Part shown: positions 1 through 7,235 of the stretch, piece after piece
Layout: every line of letters begins with the position of its first letter
How positions within the stretch are numbered: position 1 is the first letter of the stretch
Assembly: GCA_937138275.1 (NCBI GenBank)
Contig: CAKZOY010000029.1
Span: 1-17,380 of the forward strand
DNA: 17,380 nucleotides
Direction of reading: 5' to 3'
DNA from: an uncultured Chloroflexota bacterium
GTDB lineage: Bacteria > Chloroflexota > Anaerolineae > B4-G1 > DUEL01
Notes under the pieces: model-generated
What the model saw: only the letters and a program-made list of their open reading frames with translations
Told to the model about the DNA's origin: nothing
The model's database searches: none
Position numbers and translations under genes: made by a program

Positions 1-77
1 ATTGCAGATTGCAAATTGCAGATTGCAAATTGCAGATTCAAGATTGCAGATTGCAGATTCAAGGTTGCAGGTTACGG
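1..77. repeat. Degenerate heptanucleotide tandem repeat (ATTGCAR)n
   Basis: Eleven consecutive 7-base units can be read from position 1 with no gap. Five alternate ATTGCAG and ATTGCAA; the rest are ATTCAAG, ATTGCAG, ATTGCAG, ATTCAAG, GTTGCAG and a decayed GTTACGG. The array is cut by the window edge, so its full length is unknown. It ends within the stop codon of the minus-strand ACP gene (72-74), so it lies directly downstream of that operon. There are no spacers, so it is not a CRISPR array. Heptamer arrays of this kind usually arise by replication slippage. Confidence 0.9.
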
Positions 78-329
78 GGTGGGCCTGGGTTTGGATTCCA
101 TGGCTTCGGTATAGAGGCGGTAGGCGTCTCCTACGGTGCGCACCTGCCAGGCCGCTTCTATCGGGATGAGAATGCCCATCTCTTCCAGATGGAGCATCAT
201 CTCCACCAACTGGATGGAATCGGCCATCAGGTCCTCCAGAAAGGACGCCTCCGGCACCACCCGGGACTCGTCTACATCCAGTTCTTCGGCAACAATCCGA
301 CGGAACTCCTCAAAGGTGATCCTGGGCAT
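72..329 (-). CDS. Acyl carrier protein
   Basis: An 85-residue acidic protein with the size and pattern of a type II acyl carrier protein. It would carry acyl chains as thioesters on a 4'-phosphopantetheine arm in the cytoplasm. The attachment motif is D37-S38 within LMADSIQLVEMM, followed by the usual helix II pattern. The start at 329 is chosen because a strong AGGAGG Shine-Dalgarno lies five to six bases upstream, and because residues encoded upstream of it do not look like ACP. It follows the GNAT acyltransferase gene by 28 bp and is probably co-transcribed with it. It is unlikely to be the housekeeping fatty-acid ACP, because no fab genes are adjacent; a dedicated carrier for the neighbouring acyltransferase is more likely. 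That role is inferred from position. The C-terminal tail is proline-rich and runs into the heptamer repeat. Confidence 0.88.
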   Translation of the reverse strand: MPRITFEEFRRIVAEELDVDESRVVPEASFLEDLMADSIQLVEMMLHLEEMGILIPIEAAWQVRTVGDAYRLYTEAMESKPRPTP

Positions 330-357
330 TGGGACCTCCTGAGGTTTGGTCAGTCCG

Positions 358-1488
358 TTACAGGGATTGCTGATAAATTCGGAACTGCTTGTAGCGCTCC
401 GCTCCCCATCGCTGGGCAACGAGATTCATCATCAGGTTGTATTCCCCCGTGACCGATCCGTCCAGCCAGGCATATCCCCCCTGAACAAATCCGCGGATCA
501 CTTCCAGATACAGGAGCGCATCTATCCCGCGCATCCGGTAGCGGTCCACAACTCCCATCAGTTTGAAAGAGGCCACGTCAATCTGCCGCATCAGCCGGCG
601 TACCCGCAGGTAGTCCCACGGGTATATCCGGCCGTTCAGGTGAATGAGCACCCGGTTGATGTCCGGGATGGCGATGCCGAAGCCAACGGGCACCCCATCC
701 ACTTCGGCGATGAGCGCCATCGCCGGGTCCATCAGCCGCCGCAGCGGCCGCGCCAGGCGGGCAAAATCCTCTTCCGACATCGGAACATAGTCCGGAAAAT
801 GCTTCAGGGTCTCGTTGAACAACTGCCAGATAATCCGCACCTCTTGATCCCACTGATCCAGGCGGATCTGGCGGAGAGTTACCTTGCTGAGACGGCGTGC
901 CGCTTCCGCCACCTGGAAAATCTCCGGCGGCACATGTTCCAGGTTTTCACCGATTTGATGCCGGAATATCCGGTAGGCGTAGAAATCGGTGTGCTTTTCC
1001 ATCCCGTAGCGTTCCAGGAACTCGGGGTAGTAGGGAGGGTTATGGGACTCCAGCATCACGGGAGGGCAATCCGCTCCGGCGATGAGGAGACCGCCGTGAT
1101 CGGAGTGGCTGAAGTTCATCGGACCGCGCATTACCGTTGCGCCATGCCCTTTCAGCCACTCCCGGGTGGCATCCAGGAGCGCCGCGGCAGCCGAGTAATC
1201 GTCCACCACTTCAAAGAAGCCGAATCCCCCGACGGATTCCCCCCGATACTCGTTGGCGCGATGGTCCACAAACGCGGCGACTGTCCCGACTACCTCCCGT
1301 CCCTCACGGGCCAGGAAAAGCGCCACGTCCGCGTGGCGGAAAAAAGGATTGCGCTCGGGGTCCAGGGTGCGCATCTGGTCGGAGATCAGGGGCGGCACCC
1401 AGTTGGGATCATTGCGATATACCTGCCAGGGGAAAGTGACGAAGGACTTCAGGTCCCGACGGGTTCGGACAGGTTCTATCCTGACCAT
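358..1488 (-). CDS. GNAT-family N-acyltransferase, YghO / bacterial ceramide synthase-like
   Basis: A 376-residue protein I recognise as the YghO-type family, often named 'GNAT family N-acetyltransferase' and sometimes misnamed dATP pyrophosphohydrolase. Typical segments are the N-terminal FPWQVYRNDPNWVPPL, the RNPFFRHADVALFLA strand, GFFEVVDDY, and MRGPMNFSHSDHGGLL followed by ESHNPPYYPEFLERYGM. The second half looks like another acyltransferase-like lobe ending in YNLMMNLVAQRWGA. From memory, the Caulobacter ceramide synthase bCerS, which N-acylates a sphingoid base with an acyl thioester, belongs to the same broad family; I have not checked this. The ATG at 1488 has GGGGTGA just upstream and a candidate promoter at 1505-1533. 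An ACP gene follows after 28 bp and could supply the acyl donor. The acyltransferase fold assignment is solid; the substrate is unknown. No serine palmitoyltransferase gene is visible here. Confidence 0.8.
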   Translation of the reverse strand: MVRIEPVRTRRDLKSFVTFPWQVYRNDPNWVPPLISDQMRTLDPERNPFFRHADVALFLAREGREVVGTVAAFVDHRANEYRGESVGGFGFFEVVDDYSAAAALLDATREWLKGHGATVMRGPMNFSHSDHGGLLIAGADCPPVMLESHNPPYYPEFLERYGMEKHTDFYAYRIFRHQIGENLEHVPPEIFQVAEAARRLSKVTLRQIRLDQWDQEVRIIWQLFNETLKHFPDYVPMSEEDFARLARPLRRLMDPAMALIAEVDGVPVGFGIAIPDINRVLIHLNGRIYPWDYLRVRRLMRQIDVASFKLMGVVDRYRMRGIDALLYLEVIRGFVQGGYAWLDGSVTGEYNLMMNLVAQRWGAERYKQFRIYQQSL

Positions 1489-1504
1489 GATTCACCCCGT
1501 CGTT

Positions 1505-1533
1505 ACTATGCCACAAAAGGGAGAATTTGTCAA
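1505..1533 (-). promoter_or_regulatory. Candidate promoter for the GNAT-ACP pair
   Basis: On the minus strand a perfect TTGACA (1533-1528) is followed by a 17-bp spacer and CATAGT (1510-1505), preceded by TGG as an extended -10. Transcription would begin near 1498, leaving only about ten bases before the ATG at 1488, so the Shine-Dalgarno would sit at the very 5' end. The perfect -35 and spacing favour it; the short leader is the weak point. Confidence 0.45.
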
Positions 1534-1542
1534 ACGCAAATA

Positions 1543-1580
1543 GGGGGTTCTGAGCGGGACTTTTGCCGCTCCGAACCCCC
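1543..1580 (-). terminator. GC-rich hairpin downstream of the ThDP enzyme gene
   Basis: Arms GGGGGTTC-T-GAGCGG and CCGCTC-C-GAACCCCC form a 15-position stem with one mismatch and an 8-base loop. It lies 33 bases after the stop codon of the ThDP gene. Read in the minus direction it is followed by TATTTGCGTTT, a T-rich but interrupted tract. It is therefore a plausible intrinsic terminator rather than a textbook one. The GNAT promoter begins just beyond it, which supports separate transcription units. Confidence 0.6.
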
Positions 1581-1613
1581 ATCTTTTCTCCGCAAGAGCC
1601 GAATTGCGGCGAC

Positions 1614-3335
1614 CTAATCCGGCAGTTCGCATCCCTCCATCCACACCGCGGCCAGGTTTTCCAGGTCGGGCGGGGTGAGGTTGGCCCACTGGTCAATCAT
1701 CACATCCAGAACGGCGGGTTTGCCGGAAGCGACCGCCCGTTCCAGCGCAGGCGTGATTTCTTTCGGATCCTCCACCCGTTCCCCCCAGCAGCCGCAGGCA
1801 CGAGCGATCTCGTCGTAGCGGATATCGGTGAAGTCCACCCCGATGTAGCGGGCGTCGTAGTTGGCCATCTGGGACGCCTTGATCATCCCCCACTGCCGGT
1901 CGTTGGCAATCACGACCACGAAGGGGAGTCTCAACCGCGCCGCCGTCTCCAGTTCCTGCATATTCAGAGCAAAGGAACCGTCGCCGGAGATGACGTAGAC
2001 CATCCGGTCCGGCGCGGCCAGTTTGGCGCCGATGGCGTAGGGGAGCCCCGTCCCCAGATGCCCCGAATCGGCGGCCCAGAGGAACGAGCGCGGGGCGTAG
2101 ATACGGTTCAGGTAGTGGGCCCAGACGGTCGTATTGCCCCCGTCCACAATGGAAATAGCGTCGCGGGGGAAGAAAGCGCGCACGTCCCGGATCAGGCGCA
2201 GGGGATGGATGGGCTTTTTATCCGACGCGGCCTGTTTCTCAAAGTTCTCCAGCCAGGATTGCTGGGCGGCCCGGTAGAGGGCCATCTGGGGACGCTCCGG
2301 AATCGGCGGGGTCCGGCGCTTGACCGCCTCTATCAGGGCGCGCAGGGTGGCTTTCGCGTCGCCGATCAGGGCCAGGTCCACGGGCCGGTTGAGGGCGATG
2401 TTTCCCGGCTCAATATCTATCTGGATGAGTTTCTGGACGTCCGGCTCACCCCACATCGGCGGCTGACCCCAGAAATCCACATCCCCCATGCGGCCGCCGA
2501 TCAGCAGGACCACATCGGCCTCGTTCTGGGCGCCCAGCGCGCCGTAACCTCCGGCGATCAGGCAGAGAGGATGGTCCTCCGGCAGGACGCCTGTGGCGCC
2601 CATAGAGGTGGTCACCGGCGCGGAGAGGTACTCCGCCAGTTCCCGCACCTCGTCCCAGGCACCAGAGCGGAGCACACCGCCGCCGGGGTGGATCAGTGGG
2701 CGCTCCGCCTCCATCAGCATGCAGGCCGCTTCCTCTATCAGGTCGGCCGGGGCGACGGGTCCCTGTTCGGCCCGGTACCGGCGGGGCGGCCAGGGTTTGT
2801 AGACCAGTTCGGACTCGTCCACGTGGGAGACCAGGATATCCACGTGCAGGTCCAGGAAGACGGGGCCGGGGCGGCCGGAGACGGCGATCCGGAAAGCCCG
2901 CTGGACCAGTTCGGGGATACGCTTCCAGTGGACCACCCGGACGCTCCATTTGGTGATGGGGGCGAAGAGGTCCACCTGGTTGAGAGACTGCATGGAACCC
3001 CGTTCGGGGTAACTCTTCCAGGTCTGGTTCTGGGCGGCGAGGACGATAAGGGGAATGGAATCGGCCCAGGCAGCGTAGACGCCCGGGACCAGGTCGGCGG
3101 CGCCGGGCCCGACGGTGCCTATGCAGACGCCGGGTTCCCCGCTGACGCGGGCGTAAGCATCAGCCATATGGGCGGCGGCCTGTTCGTGGCGGGTCATCAC
3201 GAAATCCATGCCCGCCGCAGGCCCCATGCGGCGGACGGCATCCAGGATGGGGCACAGTTGCCCCCCGGGGATACCAAAGATGTAGCGGACTTTTTCCTGA
3301 ATGAGGCATTGGACGAGTAATTCAGCTCCGATCAT
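1614..3335 (-). CDS. ThDP-dependent enzyme, acetolactate synthase large-subunit-like
   Basis: A 573-residue protein with the three-domain layout of the pyruvate decarboxylase/acetolactate synthase family. The N-terminal pyrimidine-binding domain has the catalytic glutamate E51 in TRHEQAAAHMADAYAR. The central domain spans about residues 195-340. The C-terminal ThDP domain has GDGS (451-454) and, 25 residues later, ND (478-479), the Mg-diphosphate motif. Such enzymes decarboxylate 2-oxo acids or ligate the resulting carbanion to an acceptor. Length and overall pattern fit the catalytic subunit, but no regulatory (ilvN) subunit or other branched-chain genes are nearby, so a biosynthetic AHAS role is doubtful. 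The ATG at 3335 has AGGAGG six bases upstream. A hairpin follows the gene, and the next minus-strand gene appears to have its own promoter. The exact substrate cannot be read from the sequence. Confidence 0.88.
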   Translation of the reverse strand: MIGAELLVQCLIQEKVRYIFGIPGGQLCPILDAVRRMGPAAGMDFVMTRHEQAAAHMADAYARVSGEPGVCIGTVGPGAADLVPGVYAAWADSIPLIVLAAQNQTWKSYPERGSMQSLNQVDLFAPITKWSVRVVHWKRIPELVQRAFRIAVSGRPGPVFLDLHVDILVSHVDESELVYKPWPPRRYRAEQGPVAPADLIEEAACMLMEAERPLIHPGGGVLRSGAWDEVRELAEYLSAPVTTSMGATGVLPEDHPLCLIAGGYGALGAQNEADVVLLIGGRMGDVDFWGQPPMWGEPDVQKLIQIDIEPGNIALNRPVDLALIGDAKATLRALIEAVKRRTPPIPERPQMALYRAAQQSWLENFEKQAASDKKPIHPLRLIRDVRAFFPRDAISIVDGGNTTVWAHYLNRIYAPRSFLWAADSGHLGTGLPYAIGAKLAAPDRMVYVISGDGSFALNMQELETAARLRLPFVVVIANDRQWGMIKASQMANYDARYIGVDFTDIRYDEIARACGCWGERVEDPKEITPALERAVASGKPAVLDVMIDQWANLTPPDLENLAAVWMEGCELPD

Positions 3336-3422
3336 GGCTGGCCTCCTGTGGCTGGGACATAGGGGTGATTAAAGTGGCAAGGCACTTTACATCATAGATG
3401 CCATAGCCAGAGTTCACTCTAA

Positions 3423-3450
3423 AGTATACCCGATCTTTGTAATGGGTCAA
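3423..3450 (-). promoter_or_regulatory. Candidate promoter for the ThDP enzyme gene
   Basis: On the minus strand TTGACC (3450-3445) is followed by 16 bp and TATACT (3428-3423). Each hexamer matches the sigma-70 consensus at five of six positions. Predicted initiation near 3416 gives a leader of about 80 bases before the ATG at 3335. Confidence 0.55.
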
Positions 3451-3611
3451 CATATCGCGCGAGGCAACTTGCGCGGTGTTATGGGAAAGGGGGGGGTGTG
3501 GGGTTTGTGGAGGCGGCTTCGCTGCTCTCACAAACTCCCTCTCTCCTTGACTTCGCAGGCACGCTGCTCCCCAAAAGGGATTTGCTGCACAAGCCCCAGT
3601 TGCCATTTTGC

Positions 3612-3639
3612 TTGCCCTTCTTTCAGATTGTGCTATAAT
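3612..3639 (+). promoter_or_regulatory. Extended -10 promoter for the first surface-protein gene
   Basis: TTGCCC (3612-3617), a 16-bp spacer, then a perfect TATAAT (3634-3639) preceded by TGC as an extended -10. Initiation near 3646 leaves about 32 bases before the ATG at 3678, with room for the GGGGGTGA ribosome site. The same layout recurs before the paralogous gene at 7310. Confidence 0.7.
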
Positions 3640-3677
3640 TGACACGTTATAGCAAGCCAGAAAGCGGGGGTGAAGAT

Positions 3678-5246
3678 ATGAAACACTGGCCGCGAATCGT
3701 CGGTACGATTTTCCTGCTTCTGGGGCTGGCGCTGGGATTATTTTCTCAACCGTCCCGCTCCTATGCCCAGAACCTCCTGGCCAATCCCGGCTTTGATGCA
3801 TGGGAAGGGGGTACGGCGCCGAACTGGTATCCCTGGCACGAGGATTCCGGAGATGCCAAATGCGGCCCCAATCAGTCTCCGTGGGATTTCGCTTGCCGAC
3901 CGAATTGGTGGGTGGAGCGGGACTTCAGGGGTCATGGGCTGTTTCGGAGTGCGCCCTCTTCCCAGGCCGTCGGCGTCCAGTATAAACCCTGGCACGCGGG
4001 GGTGATGCAAACGGTGAACGTAGCCCCTGGGACGCGCCTCCGCTTCAGTGTGTGGGCCCGGGCTTATATCGGCAACGAAGGGGTGGGGTCTCCATCCTAT
4101 GGCGGCTGGAACCCCAATTTTCGGGTGGGGATTGACCCCGAGGGGAAGGGCCTGTGGTACGATTCGGGTATCGTCTGGTCGGCGCCGGTGAATGCGCTGG
4201 ATCAGTGGGTGCGGGTCTCGGTGGAAGCGACGGCGGGAGCCAGCGGTAAAGTTACCGTCTTCATCGCTGCCCGACTCACGAACCAGATGCCTCTGGCGCA
4301 CAACGATGTCTGGTTTGACGATGCGGAACTGGTGGTGGCGGCGCCGGCGGCAACTCCTACCCCGGTTCCCACTAACACGCCCACCCGACCGCGTTTCCAG
4401 GCCGCCTTTGTGGGGGAGACAGTGCCGGATGGTACAGTGTTTGATGGCGGGGCCGCGTTCACCAAGACCTGGCGGGTGCGCAATACCGGCACGGATGCAT
4501 GGCCGGATAACACGGTCCTGGTATTCGCTGGTGGAGAAAAGATGGGGGGCCCGGATAGTTTGCCCATCGGGCGGGTGAATCCGGGCGAAGTGAAAGAAAT
4601 CAGTGTGAACCTGGTAGCGCCCGCGGCGCCCGGCAACTACACCGGCACCTGGGCAATCCAGGCCGGAGGCACGCGTATCCCCGGCAGCGAACTCTGGGTG
4701 AAAATCCAGGTCACTCAACCCGCGGCCCCTACTCAACCTCCTGCGCCTCCCACGCCGGAGCCGTCGCCTACACCGGAAACCGGCCAGATTTGTGTGCTGG
4801 CCTTTCACGACCGGAACGGTGATACTTTCCGCCAGCCGGAGACGGAGGAACTGTTACCCAATACGATCATCTCCCTGGGTACGGCGGCTGGATTGATCGG
4901 ACAGTACACTACCGATGGGGTCAGTGAGCCGTACTGCTTCTCCGGCCTGAACCCGAACACGTATCGGGTGACCATCCAGCCCCCCGCCGGCTATGTTTCC
5001 AGTGGGCCGTCCGATATGGCGGCGGCTCTGGGGGGCGCGGCCCGTATGGATGTCGCGTTTGGCGCTCGGCGCAGCGGGGAGACGGCTACAGATACTCCTG
5101 GTGTCGTTCTTACTCCCTCTTCTCCCACAAAACCGGAATCGCCCATAATTCAGACTCTGAAGGGAATGGCTGGCATTGCCGGTATCCTTCTCCTGGTCCT
5201 GGCGGTGATTGTGGGAATTGTGTATGCCTTATCCCGCCGCCGATAA
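3678..5246 (+). CDS. Secreted, membrane-anchored protein: CBM-like + NBR1 Ig (FW) + SdrB-like
   Basis: A 522-residue surface protein. Residues 1-30 form a signal peptide, with likely cleavage after SYA. Residues 31-221 resemble a CBM4/9-type carbohydrate-binding module, opening NLLANPGFDAWEGG and closing NDVWFDDAELVV. After a TPTPVPT linker, residues 237-346 form an NBR1-type Ig domain with all four signature tryptophans (W265, W275, W325, W340). A second Pro/Thr linker leads to an SdrB/Cna-B-like domain (about 370-464) with the calcium-type loop HDRNGD. A membrane helix (about 496-518) ends in SRRR, placing everything before it outside the cell. There is no LPXTG sortase motif. The start at 3678 is preferred over an upstream in-frame ATG at 3639 because the latter overlaps the -10 box and lacks a signal peptide. 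Binding of cell-wall or external polysaccharide is inferred. It has a dedicated promoter and terminator. Confidence 0.85.
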   Translation: MKHWPRIVGTIFLLLGLALGLFSQPSRSYAQNLLANPGFDAWEGGTAPNWYPWHEDSGDAKCGPNQSPWDFACRPNWWVERDFRGHGLFRSAPSSQAVGVQYKPWHAGVMQTVNVAPGTRLRFSVWARAYIGNEGVGSPSYGGWNPNFRVGIDPEGKGLWYDSGIVWSAPVNALDQWVRVSVEATAGASGKVTVFIAARLTNQMPLAHNDVWFDDAELVVAAPAATPTPVPTNTPTRPRFQAAFVGETVPDGTVFDGGAAFTKTWRVRNTGTDAWPDNTVLVFAGGEKMGGPDSLPIGRVNPGEVKEISVNLVAPAAPGNYTGTWAIQAGGTRIPGSELWVKIQVTQPAAPTQPPAPPTPEPSPTPETGQICVLAFHDRNGDTFRQPETEELLPNTIISLGTAAGLIGQYTTDGVSEPYCFSGLNPNTYRVTIQPPAGYVSSGPSDMAAALGGAARMDVAFGARRSGETATDTPGVVLTPSSPTKPESPIIQTLKGMAGIAGILLLVLAVIVGIVYALSRRR

Positions 5247-5269
5247 TTTGTCAACTGATCACCCTCATC

Positions 5270-5324
5270 CTGCAGGCGCCGGGCGCTTTGTTTTCGGACA
5301 AATGTCCGGCACCTGCAGATTTTT
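5270..5324 (+). terminator. Intrinsic terminator after the first surface-protein gene
   Basis: Arms CTGCAGGCGCCGG (5270-5282) and CCGGCACCTGCAG (5306-5318) pair over 13 positions with one mismatch. The 23-base loop can fold further (CGGAC/GTCCG). TTTTT at 5320-5324 follows immediately. It lies 23 bases after the stop codon, so the glycosyltransferase gene downstream probably needs its own promoter or read-through. Confidence 0.75.
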
Positions 5325-5352
5325 GATATCTCCGTAGCCGTCTGAAAGGCGA

Positions 5353-7206
5353 ATGGACAATCGCCGATCGGAACCTGTTAAACCATCAGATCGCTGGGTG
5401 CTGCTGGTTGCTATCTGCTTAACGGCGTTTGTCCTGCGGGTGTATGCTCTGGATGTTCCCGTACTCCGGTGGGACGAGGGGTGGACGATCGCCCATGGGC
5501 AATTACCCTGGCCCGACCTTATCCCCATTGCGGCCTTAGAGTGGCATCCCCCTCTCTTCTACATCTTCTACAAAGTCTGGCAGTCCCTTGTCGGGATCAG
5601 CGTATACGCCATACGCTATCAGGCCGTCCTGGCGGGTGTCCTGACGGTTGCCCTAACCTACGTTGCTGCCCTGGCCTGGACCTCGGACCGGCGCTTGGCG
5701 CGCATTGCCGCCTGCTGCAATGCGGTCCTTCCCCTTCTCGTCTACTACGGACAGGTCAACCGCATGTATGCCTGGACGGCTGTGGGTGTTCTGCTGGCGA
5801 CCTGGGCGCTGTTACGGGCTACCCGCAGGCCAGAATCCTGGCCCGAGGCGGTACTATCCGGCGTCGCCACAGCGTTGGCCCTGTACTTGCTCTACTACAC
5901 CGTCTGGCCTCTGCTGGCTCTCTATCTCTACGCTCTGCTTGTCCACCGGCGCGCCTGGCGGACGGTCCTCCTCTCCGGCGGGGTCGCCGTGCTCCTCTTT
6001 GCCCCCTGGCTGGTCTACGCCGCCGGGACGCTCCAGAACCGGATTCAGCCTGGCCCGTTGACCAACGCCCTGCGCCAGACGTGGGAACTGACGGGGCCCT
6101 CTATCTTCGGGCTGGTATTTGCCTACGGCCGGGGTTGGGCAGCGGTCTGGGTGGTCGGCGGACTTTTGTTTATAGGGCTCCTGCTGGCACCCTTGCGCCA
6201 GTGGACCCCGATTCTGTTCCCGCTTCTGGGAATTGCCCTGGCGGTGGTAGGCGTTTCGTACGGCGCTCAGGCAGTTCGCTTTTTCGCTGTGCGCCATTTC
6301 GTCCCGGTGGCCCCGTTTCTGGGGTTGGCCCTGGCCTGGGCGCTGAGTCACCTGTATAAAAGAAAATGGTGGCTACTGGTACTTGCGGGGGTTGTGCTGG
6401 TTGCTACCTTCTGGCCGGTGCGGACAGCCGTATATGCCAAGATGCTGGAGGTGGTGGACCCCTTTGACCCGACCGAGGATTGGCGGTATCTTGCCCCTCA
6501 CCTTTGGCCTGACGACCTGGTGTTTTTCAACAACCTCGCTCGGGCAGGCTGGTATGAACAGAGCCGGGGAGGCCAGGGAGCCCCCTGGTCCTACGCCCTG
6601 CGCTGGGACCCGATTGTGGAGCCGATGACCGTCATTGCCGCGCGGGCAGAAGCAGCGATGGAAGAGCACTCGCGCCTGTGGTTTGTGCTGTACAAGGGCA
6701 CGGTTGGGGCCAACAACGACCTGCGCAACTGGCTTTCTGCCCATACCCGCCTGTATCCAATGTGGGAAGGGTGGTCAGGCGAATCGCTGGTCCTGGGCTA
6801 CGTTGTGCTTCACGAACCGCTGATAGAGACCTCCGTGGGGAGAAAGTTTGCTGACGGTCAGGTAGAACTGGTAAAGGCCCGCTTCACCCCGACAGTTCGG
6901 TCGGGAGCTGCTATAGAGTTAGATTGGCGCATCGGGGAATTACCTTCTGGGCCCCTGAAAGTATTTGTGCACCTGATATCCGAAGACGGTCAACTGGTGG
7001 CACAACACGACGCGCCGCTGCCGAGTGTCGCCCCGTCATCGGCCGGGATGATCGTTCGGGACCGCCACGGGGTGGGAATTCCACCGGGATTCTCTGGCCC
7101 CCTCACAGTTCGCGTGGGTCTCTACACCGAGAATACTGGTGAGCGGTTGCGATTGGATGATGGGGGGGAATTCATCGTCCTGGGCCGGGTGGAAATCACC
7201 CGCTGA
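5353..7206 (+). CDS. GT39-type (PMT_2/ArnT-like) integral-membrane glycosyltransferase
   Basis: A 617-residue GT-C-fold protein. The first membrane helix (about residues 14-33) is followed by an extracytoplasmic loop with RWDEGW (D41-E42), the acidic pair expected of lipid-phosphosugar-dependent GT-C enzymes, and then EWHPPLFYIFYKVW (H65-P66-P67), typical of the family. Roughly ten hydrophobic helices extend to about residue 362. The remaining 250 residues are soluble and extracytoplasmic, and the last 120 look like a beta-sandwich found in related Chloroflexota-like proteins. The enzyme would transfer a sugar from a polyprenyl-phosphate carrier to a protein, lipid or glycan outside the membrane. 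The ATG at 5353 has GAAAGG upstream. It lies between two secreted proteins with Thr/Pro-rich linkers, possible acceptors by inference. No clear promoter of its own was seen in the 28 bases after the terminator. Confidence 0.82.
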   Translation: MDNRRSEPVKPSDRWVLLVAICLTAFVLRVYALDVPVLRWDEGWTIAHGQLPWPDLIPIAALEWHPPLFYIFYKVWQSLVGISVYAIRYQAVLAGVLTVALTYVAALAWTSDRRLARIAACCNAVLPLLVYYGQVNRMYAWTAVGVLLATWALLRATRRPESWPEAVLSGVATALALYLLYYTVWPLLALYLYALLVHRRAWRTVLLSGGVAVLLFAPWLVYAAGTLQNRIQPGPLTNALRQTWELTGPSIFGLVFAYGRGWAAVWVVGGLLFIGLLLAPLRQWTPILFPLLGIALAVVGVSYGAQAVRFFAVRHFVPVAPFLGLALAWALSHLYKRKWWLLVLAGVVLVATFWPVRTAVYAKMLEVVDPFDPTEDWRYLAPHLWPDDLVFFNNLARAGWYEQSRGGQGAPWSYALRWDPIVEPMTVIAARAEAAMEEHSRLWFVLYKGTVGANNDLRNWLSAHTRLYPMWEGWSGESLVLGYVVLHEPLIETSVGRKFADGQVELVKARFTPTVRSGAAIELDWRIGELPSGPLKVFVHLISEDGQLVAQHDAPLPSVAPSSAGMIVRDRHGVGIPPGFSGPLTVRVGLYTENTGERLRLDDGGEFIVLGRVEITR

Positions 7207-7235
7207 CCAGGACTTTGGAGATGCCGACCGTTGGC

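Larger units (their letters stand above)
3336..3677. other. Divergent intergenic region with regulatory signals
   Basis: This 342-bp spacer separates the divergent minus- and plus-strand blocks. It holds a candidate promoter in each direction, a G-rich tract at 3483-3503 (runs of 3, 8 and 4 G), and an imperfect hairpin at 3504-3534. The hairpin has 14 paired positions, three of them G-T and one mismatched, around a TTC loop. It folds better as plus-strand RNA than minus-strand RNA, but lies upstream of the plus-strand promoter. I see no convincing gene: minus-strand frames here lack family features and run into both neighbours. Confidence 0.6.

Noticed and set aside
1..77. CRISPR array
   Set aside because: Units are contiguous heptamers without spacers and no cas genes are present.
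9..452. Open frame on the plus strand through the heptamer repeat
   Set aside because: Its first part is just the translated 7-base repeat, and the rest is antisense to the ACP and GNAT genes. There is no recognisable domain.
346..1617. Long plus-strand open frame antisense to the GNAT gene
   Set aside because: No domain pattern, and the opposite strand encodes a clear acyltransferase with start signals.
1563..3320. Long plus-strand open frame antisense to the ThDP enzyme gene
   Set aside because: GC-rich codon use in the real gene keeps the antisense frame open. The translation is Gly/Asp/His-rich with no family pattern, whereas the minus strand has full ThDP motifs and a ribosome site.
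3322..3801. Minus-strand open frame across the divergent spacer
   Set aside because: It spans both candidate promoters and overlaps the starts of both flanking genes. The composition is non-protein-like and there is no ribosome site.
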